From positions 17,069,320-17,133,319 of the forward strand of contig NC_069670.1 of NCBI RefSeq assembly GCF_027244095.1: a DNA stretch of 64,000 bases, in the 5' to 3' direction. The stretch comes from Hemicordylus capensis (Eukaryota; Chordata; Lepidosauria; Squamata; Cordylidae). This document shows, one piece after another, positions 43,320-52,300 of this stretch; within the stretch, counting starts at the first letter, position 1; each line of letters begins with the position of its first letter. The notes under the pieces were generated by a model. The model made no database searches. It was not told where the DNA came from and saw only the letters and a list, made by a program, of their open reading frames with translations. The position numbers were made by a program, and so were the translations under genes.

Positions 43320-46300
43320 AATACAAAGGTCTACAAACTGAAATTGAAAGGCTGTGGCAGAAAAAGACCAAAAGAATCCCAGTGGTAATTGGCGCCCTGG
43401 GTGCAGTTCCAAAAGACCTTGAAGAGCACCTCAACACCATATGGGCCACAGAAATCACCATCAGCCAATTACAAAAAGCAGCTTTACTGGGAACAGCCTA
43501 TATTCTGCGACGATATCTATAACAGCAACAACACTGACAATAAAATTCAGCCATCCCAGGCCCTTGGGAAGGACTCGATGTCTGGATAAAACAAACCAGT
43601 CAATTACACCTGTCTGACTGTGTAAATAAATAATAATAATTCAATTTCTATACTGCCCTTCCAAAAATGGTTCAGGACGGTTTACACAGAGAAATAATAA
43701 ATAAACCCTGGGGACAAGGTTCCATCTTATTTGTTTGTTATTTCTCTGTGTAAACCGCCCTGAGCCAATTTTGGAAGGGCGATATAGAAATTGAATGAAT
43801 GAATGAATGAATGAATAAGATCGATCCCTGTCCCCAAAGGGCTCACAATCTAAATTGTGAAAATTGTAAAAAGGAGCCAGTGTGGTGGTGTGGTTAGAGT
43901 GCTGGACTAGGACCGGGGAGACCCGAGTTCAAATCCCCATTCAGCCACGAAACTAGCTGGGTGACTCTGGGCCAGTCACTTCTCTCTCAGCCTAACCTAC
44001 TTCACAGGGTTGTTGTGAAAGAGAAACTCAAGTATGTAGTACACCGCTCTGGGCTCCTCGGAAGAAGAGCGGGATATAAATGTAAAAATAATAAAAATAA
44101 AAATAATAAATGCATGTCTCTGGTTTGAGGGCAGAGATGGAAAACAGTTTCTTGGGCTCAGCCCTGAACGTTTAGTGACACTTTGCAGTCTTAAGACGCT
44201 TTCCCTCTGTGCTTGTTCACTTCTGCAGGAGCCTCACGATCCGGCCGGCCTGCCCCCCGCAGCAGGTAAGGTCCAGCTGTCCTGATTCTACCCACCCCTT
44301 TCAACCAGCACTGCCCCCCAACCCCCTAAATAGACGGTGTTCTTATGCAGGCCCATGAGGAGCAGCGGCCCAGCGGCCCCCAAGAGAGCGACACGGGCAC
44401 CATCAAGAGGGGACCCTTCTGGGATTTCCTGAACCTGGAGCTGGCGTATAAGCCCCCCTGGGAGCACGAGGACGGCCTTGAAACCCCAGACACGGAGCGG
44501 CAGAGAAGCCAGACCTTGCCAGGTAGTGAAGAGCTGGAAGGAAAGGGGGCAACTGGAGATAGGGTACAACTCTTCTATTTGGCGGGGGTGGGGGGCGGTT
44601 GCCAGTGTCATGCCGGTTCATTTTTTTGTTTTTTGTTTTTGTTTTAAGGAAGATCTCTTTAGCAAGAGCTGAGAAGCGATTGGGTGGCGGAGAGGGGGGT
44701 TAGGGACATTGCCGTCACAAGCCAATCAGTGCTGTGCAAAGCCTGCTTCTGTTGCAAGCTTGCAAAACCTGTTTCGCTTGATGAGTTGAGCACCAAAGGG
44801 CCTTTTCAGCCTAGGGCACAATACTGCTTCCCTGTGAGTAAGCCTCATTGAAGCTAGTGGGGCTTGCTTTTGAGTAAACGTGCACTGGAGGGTCCTGAGG
44901 GGTGCCTACATTTCATTGCCAGAATGAGGGACGCAAGTTTCTGCGGGCGGGCTGGGAGGTGTATGTAGTGGTAATCAAGAGCCTGGGTATCATTGACATA
45001 TATGTAATTGAATTATATGCTATTGAATAAATGAGGGACAAATGCTGTCCCTATAGGTACTAACATTTCATCCCTGAAATGAGGGACATCCTGCGTAATG
45101 AGAGACATTTGGCAACCCTAAGGGTCCTATACCTTACCCTAGGAAAAGGGTACATAGGAACATAGGAAGCTGCCATATACTGAGTCAGACCATTGGTCTA
45201 TCTAACTCAGTTTTGTCTTCACAGACTGGCAGCAGCTTCTCCAAGGTTGCAGGCAGGAATCTCTCTCAGCCCTATCTTGGAGATGCTGCCAGGGAGAGAA
45301 CTCCGGACCTTCTGCTCTTCCCAGAGCGGCTAATCCCTTTAAAGGGAATCTCTTGCAGTGCTCACACATCAAGTCTCCCATTCATATGCAACCAGGGCAG
45401 AGTCTGCTTAGCTAAGGGGACAGGTCATGCTTGCTACCACAAGACCAGGTCTCTCAATGGAGGAAGCAGTGTCCCCCATGACAGTGTTGTTGATGACAAC
45501 TCCCAGCATGCCCACCTGCAAAGTCCTTTGGCTGGGGATTGTGGGAGTTGTAGGCACCAACATCTGGGCATCCCTGCCACAGGGATCATGGCTGGATTGT
45601 GTGAGGGGCTCAGAGAGACTCCAGCAGGCAGAGTCCCGAGACTGCGCCCCAGATTCTGACTACTGCTTTTGCGGATGGGGGTGGTATTCTTCTTCATCTA
45701 CAGGCAGCACAGAGTTGAGCAAGACCCCAGATACCTCAGGGAATGACTCCCCCAAACCTGCGGACTCACTTCTCTCCCTAGAGTGGGCCACGATGAAGAG
45801 GAAAGAAGAGGCCACTGTAAGTATTGCCAGGACTGCTCCACTTTGGCCCTCCTGCAGATGTTGGCTTACAACTCCCATAATCCCTGGCTATTGGCCACTG
45901 TGGCTGGGGATTGTGGGAGTTGTAGTTCAAAAACAGCTGTGGGGGGGTGCTAAGTTGAGCAGGCCTGGTATAGACCTTCTCCCTTGGGGAAAGAAAGGAC
46001 GGGGGGGGGCACTAAATAAGGTATCCAATCAGAGCAAATTCTGCTGTCCGGGTTCAAACCACAGAAAAGGGCCTGTTTCCAGCATTGGTGCATGGAGCAG
46101 GGAGGGGCCCCCTGGGAGCTTTTGGGTGTCCGGAGTACAGAGGAAGCTGCCATATACTGAGTCAGACCGTTGGTCCATCTAGCTCAGTATTATCGTCACA
46201 GACTGGCAGCGGCTTCTCCAAGGTTGCAGGCAGGAGTCTCTCTGAGACCTCTCTTGGAGATGCTGCCAGGGAGGGAACCTGGAACCTTGGTGCTCTTCCC

Positions 46301-49300
46301 AGAGCGGTTCCATCCCCTGAGGGGAATCTCTTACAATGCTCACTCTTCTAGTCTCCCATTCATATGCAACCAGGGCGGAGCCTGCTTAGCTAAAGGGACA
46401 AGTCATGCTTGCTACCACCAGACCAGCTCTCCTCTCTTCTCCGGTATATTTGTTGTCCTGATGACTTTCTCTCTTTTTGCTCCCCGTAGAGGCTTATCTG
46501 CCATGGGCTGCCTCCCACCCCGAAAGTCCATGTAAGTTCCACTTACGTTTCTGTGGGTCACATTTGCTTGTGGGGCAGGGAAGGGTCCCCTCAGCAAATT
46601 GTGGGGTGCGGGAAGGAAGGTCTGGCAGCAGAAGAGTTCCAGAAATGGAAAATCCTCTCCAAAGAACCCTTCCTTTCTCTAGATGGGTGCCTGTTTCTCC
46701 AAAGTGTTCAACGGCTGCCCACTGAAGATCAATTCGGCGACGACGTGGATCCACCCAGAGACACGAGGTAGGGCCCAACCCACCACCCCCTGCTCTGACA
46801 CACCCCACCCTCCCCAGCCCAGCACCCTTGGAGTCAGTGCTTGGGCATTCTGTGACCTGACCTCCCCGTCCCCCACCCCACAGATCTCTACCTGGTGGTG
46901 GGAGCCGAGGAAGGCATTTACACCCTCAACCTCCACGAACTGCACGAGGACATGATGGAAAAGGTACGCTTGGAGGGGTCCCAGGACCCCAAAGAGGAGA
47001 GAGGGATGAGGCAGGGGTAAGACTGAACCGGTAAATAGGGCTGTTGCCTAGAAGAAACCTAGTTTTATGCTGGTCTCTGACCGTCATAAAGCTTGGTTGA
47101 TTGATTGAAACCTACAGCATGGGGGGGAAAGCGGGTAATGGAGGCTTGTTTGAGGCACCTTCTGTGATGGGAGGGCAGCAAAGGGAGGCTCTCCGGCTGT
47201 TGGACTACAACTCCCATCATCCCCCCACTGCAGTGGGGTTTGCATGCAGAAGGTCCCAGGTTCAATTCCTGGCAGCATCACCAGGTAGGGCTGGGAAAGA
47301 CTCCCGCCTGCAACCTTGGAGAAGCTGCTGCCAGTCAGTGTAGACAATACTGAGCCAGAAGGACCAAAGGTCTGACTCAGTAGAAGGCAGCTTCCGATGT
47401 TCCCTTTCTCTCTCTCTCTCTCTCTCTCCCCCCTCAGCTCCTTCCGCACAGATGCTCTTGGCTTTACTGTATGAATAATGTACTACTGACTTTAGCTGGT
47501 AAGTGTCCCATTCATTGCAGGATTGTACCAGCAAAATATCTTTCTTGCCTCACTTTTTATATATAAAACCTTTAGCTGAGTTTTTTTAATATAATATGTT
47601 ATGAAATTTAATTTATAAATAATAAGTTATACAATCTAACCGGCCATATGGAGAACGTGGGAGGAGAGCTGGTCTTGTGATAGCAAGCATGAATTGCTAA
47701 GCAGGGTCTGCCCTGGTTTGCACTTGGATGGGAGATGACATGTGGCCGCGCTAAGATATTCCTCTTAGGGGATGGGGTCATAGCTCAGCGTTAAAGCATC
47801 TGCATGCATGCATGGAGAAGACCCCAGGTTCACTCCCTGGCAGCATCTCCAGGCAGGGCTGGAAAAGACTCCTGCCTGAAACTTTGGAGAGCTGCTTCCA
47901 GTCAGTGTAAACAACCCTGAGCTAGATGGACCCATGGTCTGACTCAGTATAAGGCAGCTTCCCACATTCCTATCCCATCCTTTGAACAGGAGGAAGCAGT
48001 GGGGCTCCTCAGGGAACAACGGAGGGCTCATGGCTTAGGGGTCGGTAATGTCCTGTGCATGTGGAAGACTCCCAAGTTCAGCCTCTGGCAGCTCGGGCTG
48101 GGCTAGGGAAGTCCCCCGCCTGAGAGACAGAGCGTGCCGCTGCCAGTCAGAGCGCGCGGTGAGAGGGTGCTTGCAGGGGGGTTGGTCGGTGCATGGAAAT
48201 CACCGTGGCCCTTTCCCCTCCGGCCTTGCAGGGAAGTCCTCCCAGCTCTCCTCCCACAACCTGCTGGGTCTCTTCGAGCAGCGGCGTCAGCTGCAGAAGC
48301 GCCAGGTCCCTCTTTCGATCGCCACCAACCGGTTGACGGAACGGATCATCCCCAGGTGGGGAGAGGTGAGGGGGAGGGATCCAGGGTTCTTGCGGGGCAC
48401 GTGTGTGTGTGTGTGTGTGGATGGGATCCCTGTAGAGCTCAACTTGGGCCCTCCTGCCGGTGTTGGCCTGCAACTCCCATAATCCCGGGCTGTTGGCCGC
48501 TGTGCCTGGGGATTATGGGAGTTGTAGTCCAAAAACTACAACGGGGGGGGGGTGCCCTAAGTGGAGCAGTCCTGCTGTAGAGAAAGCAGGACAGTAATGA
48601 CTTCTGGGACCCCCAAATCTGATCTTGGTGTGCTCCTGGGATGCTCCCAGATGTGGGGCTCTTAGCACTGTCTGGTCACAGAACTTTAGAGCGGGAAGGG
48701 GGCCTCGGAGGTCTTCTATTCCAGCCCAGTGTAGGAAGCGGCCACAGCATCCCTGACAGGCGGGCTTGTCCAGCCTCTGTTTGGAAGCCTTCAGCGAAGG
48801 AGAGCCCACCATTGCATGAGGCAGGCTGTTCCACTGTCCAACTTGACAGTCAGGAAATTGATTGATTGATTGATTGTTAAATTTATATACTGTCTTTCAT
48901 TAAAGCAAGTTCTCCTCCCGGCTAAAACGTCCCTTTTTTCTCCGCAGGAAGTTTGCACTTTCGTCCAAGATAGCAGATACCAAGGGCTGCTTGAAGTGTC
49001 GTGTGGGTGAGTTCCCGCCTGTCCAACCCGACCTTATCTCATGGCAATCCCGGAGCCCCATAGAAAAGGGCATGCTGCAGTCTTGACCATGTTACATAGG
49101 AAGCTGCCATATACTGAGTCAGACCCTTGGTCCATTTAGCTCAATATTGTCTGCACAGACTGGCAGCAGCTTCTCCAAGGTTGCAGGCAGGAGTCTCTCT
49201 CAGCCCTGTCTTGGAGATGCTGCCAGGGAGGGAACGTAGAACCCAGATGCTCTTCCAGGAGCGTCTCCATCCCCTAAGCAGGGAATATCTTACAGTGCTC

Positions 49301-52300
49301 ACACATCAGGTCTCCCATTCATATGCAACCAGGGTGGGCCCTGCTTAGCTAAGGGGACAAGTCTTACGGGGGCTACCGCAAGACCAACTCTCCTCCCTAT
49401 GTTCTCTGTAGTAGGGATTCCCCAAAGTTGTTGACCACCTCCTAGCATCCTTGGCTGCAGTGGCCTTTGGCTGGGGATGATGGGAGTTGTAGTCAACAAC
49501 CTCTGGGAATTCCTGCTGCAGGGAACATTGATCTTGGCCTTGAATCTCAGTGGCCTGCACCGGCATGGATCTGAGGGGAGAGAAAACCCTTGTTCTCTTG
49601 TGTTAGGGTTACCAACACTTCCCCCTTGCCTCCGCTCCCCTGTCTTTAAGGACAGCCCGCTCTGCAGAGATTAGTAGGAGACAGTAAGGATCTCCTTGAT
49701 GCGTAGAGAGTCAGCTGCTGATTTCTATGTAGCAAGCAGCGGATGGAGCCATAGCTCAGTGCTAGAGTATCCTCTTTGCATGGCGAAGGGCCCAGGTTCA
49801 ATCCCTGGCAGCATCTCCAGGTAAGGCTGGGAAAGATTCCTGCCGGAAACCTTGGCGAGCTGCTGCCAGTCAGAGCAGACAAGACTGAACTGGAGGGACC
49901 GATGTCGGGCTCCGCGGGCAGCAGCTTGCTGTCTCCCTTTTGACCCCACCGTTTGTATTCCAGTGCGGAACCCTTACTCTGGGAGCACGTTCCTGTGTGC
50001 TGCACTTCCCTCCAGCCTGGCTCTCCTGCAGTGGTACGAGCCCTTGCAGAAGTTCATGCTGCTGAAGGTAGGAGGCCCGGCCACGAAGGGGCGCAGGATG
50101 GATGGGGACCCTCCTTCTCCTCTGCGCTCCTGCCCAGAGCAGCCGCGAGGGAAGCCCTGACCTGACCTCTCCTCCTTCCCCCCCCAGCACGTCTCAGTGA
50201 TCCTGCCAGACCCCTTGATGCTGTTCGAACTCCTGGTGGTGGAGACGGAGGAATACCCGCAGGCCTGCTTCGCCGTCACCGGCAGCGACCGGCCAGAGGC
50301 CGAGCTGCATTTCAGCACCCTCTCCCTCAGCACCGGCCTCAGCACCTCAAGCCCTTCTGGTGAGAGAGCAGCCTGGTGGGGACCTGGGGCATGGGCTGGC
50401 GGAGAGGGATGGGGGATGCATCTCCCCACCCGCCTCGCTTTAAGGACATTTAAGTGTGGCTGGGGATGCCGGGAGTTGGAGCCCGGCGGCAACCGCTGGA
50501 GGGCCGAGGTTGGCTCCCCTCTGGTTTAGCAGGCTTCGTGGAAGGCAAACCGCCCCCCACCCCCACCCCCAATTAACTTCTCTTGGTCTCCTTTCAGGCC
50601 GGCCCCTGGTCATGGCCAGTCACGTCACTCAGATGGACCGAGACACTGTCCTGGTGTGCTTTGAGCGTAAGTCGTTCCCCACTTGGCTTTCCTCCCTGCA
50701 TCGGTGTTCCTCGTAACAGGGATCCCCTGTCGACTACAAATCCCACCATCCCCCCGTCAACTACAAATCCCACCATCCCCCCCGTCGACTGCATATCCCA
50801 CCATCCCCCCCGTCGACTGCATATCCCACTATCCCCCCCGTCGACTGCAAATCCCACCATCCCCCCCGTCGACTGCAAATCCCACCATCCCCCCGTCGAC
50901 TGCAAATCCCATCACCCCCCTGTCGACTGCAACTCCTAGCATCCCCGGCTGCAGTGGCCTTTGGCTGGAGATTGTGGGAGTGGCAGTCAACAGCCTCTGG
51001 GAACCGTCCGTACAGGGAACACTTCCCCCTGCCCTGTCCTGGGATGGCCTCTTGCCGACTGCTCAGCGCCTTTCCTCCTCCTCCTCCTCCTCCTTTCCGC
51101 AGGCTGCGTGAGGGCGGTAGATCTGTGCGGCGCGCCCCAGGGAGCCGTTGTTTCTGAGCTCACCTTCAGCTTCCCCATCGAGACCATAGGTGCGTGGAGT
51201 TGCTGGCGAGATTGGGGTGGGGAGGGGGCTCCAGAGTCCCCCGCGTCTTTGCCCCAGGGCCGTGCATTGTCAGGAGGACTCTGGGGAACGGGGAGGGGGC
51301 TGGGAACCAAGGCCCAGTGGAAGGAGCTGGTGTTGCTGGACTACATCCCCAGCCACAAGTGATGATGGGAGTTGTAGTCCAACAGCGTCCAGGGGTACCC
51401 ACGTTAGATGCCTCTTGGGGATGAGAGCTGGAGTCGGTTAAGACCTCGCCTGGACTGTGGATCAGCTTCCGTTTGCTTCTCCCTCCCCTTGCTCCATTGC
51501 AGTGTGCCTTCAAGACAGCGTCCTGGCCTTCTGGAAACATGGCATGCAAGGCCGGAGCCTGGAGTCCAGTGAGGTGAGCCCCACTGGCCTGCGAGAGAGG
51601 AGGCTCCAATTTGGGGGAGGAGTCTAATTTTTTCCTTGCAGTCCTTGGAGGAGGAAGCATTAGCCAAGCTGTGTGTGTGTGTGTTTAGGGTACTCCACCC
51701 CACATTCAGTGCAGGGGCAGAACCATCATTGCACGAGGGGGTTCAAAGAACCCGGGCCGCCACGCCTCAGGGGCCATACCTCACACCCCTGTGACCGACA
51801 TCAGACGCAGGGGGCATGGCCATGTAGATACTGGTAGAAGACCTCCAAGGACCCTTCCAGCCCTCAAATTCTAGGATGCTGCGATGTTGAGTGGGCCCTC
51901 TTCTGGTCACTTTAGTATGAACAGACTGGGTGGGGGCTGGGGGTCAGTGGTGCTCCGTTTTGAAGAGACACTTGGATTCGCTCCGAATATTTATATCCTG
52001 CTTTTCAACACAAGTTCCCAAAGCGGTTTACAGTCGCTATAAGTCAATGAAATGGCTCCTCTTCGTGCAGCGCAAAGAAGACTAGCGTGTCTGTGGGTGG
52101 GTGGGTGGGTGGGTTGCCAGCCTGTTAAATGGGCCTCGCTGCTGCCCCTGTGAAGAGAGCCGCCGTTCTGGGAGTCCCCTGCTCACTTGTCTCTTCGTCC
52201 CACGACAGGTGACGCAGGAGGTCACAGACCAGTCCAGGGTGTTCCGGGTCCTGGGAGCCCACAGGTGAGTCACCTGCCTCCACAGAAGGTGGAAAAGCGC

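Larger units (their letters stand above)
39687..46531 (+). other. MAP4K2: MAP4K2 exons 13-20: linker block
   Basis: Exons: 39687-39765, 41887-41945, 42513-42556, 42920-42958, 44229-44265, 44351-44522, 45704-45816, 46490-46531 (residues about 306-500). Conserved landmarks are [43 protein letters not shown] and [11 protein letters not shown]. The linker is the most diverged and longest part relative to human. It includes a KEEEEEKW acidic run and the exon 18 stretch [20 protein letters not shown]. Proline/acidic composition fits the PEST-like linker known in this family. Confidence 0.9.

Noticed and set aside
47690-47740. 5S rRNA gene-like sequence
   Set aside because: Only internal blocks match 5S rRNA, inside a dispersed SINE; the 5S gene ends are absent.
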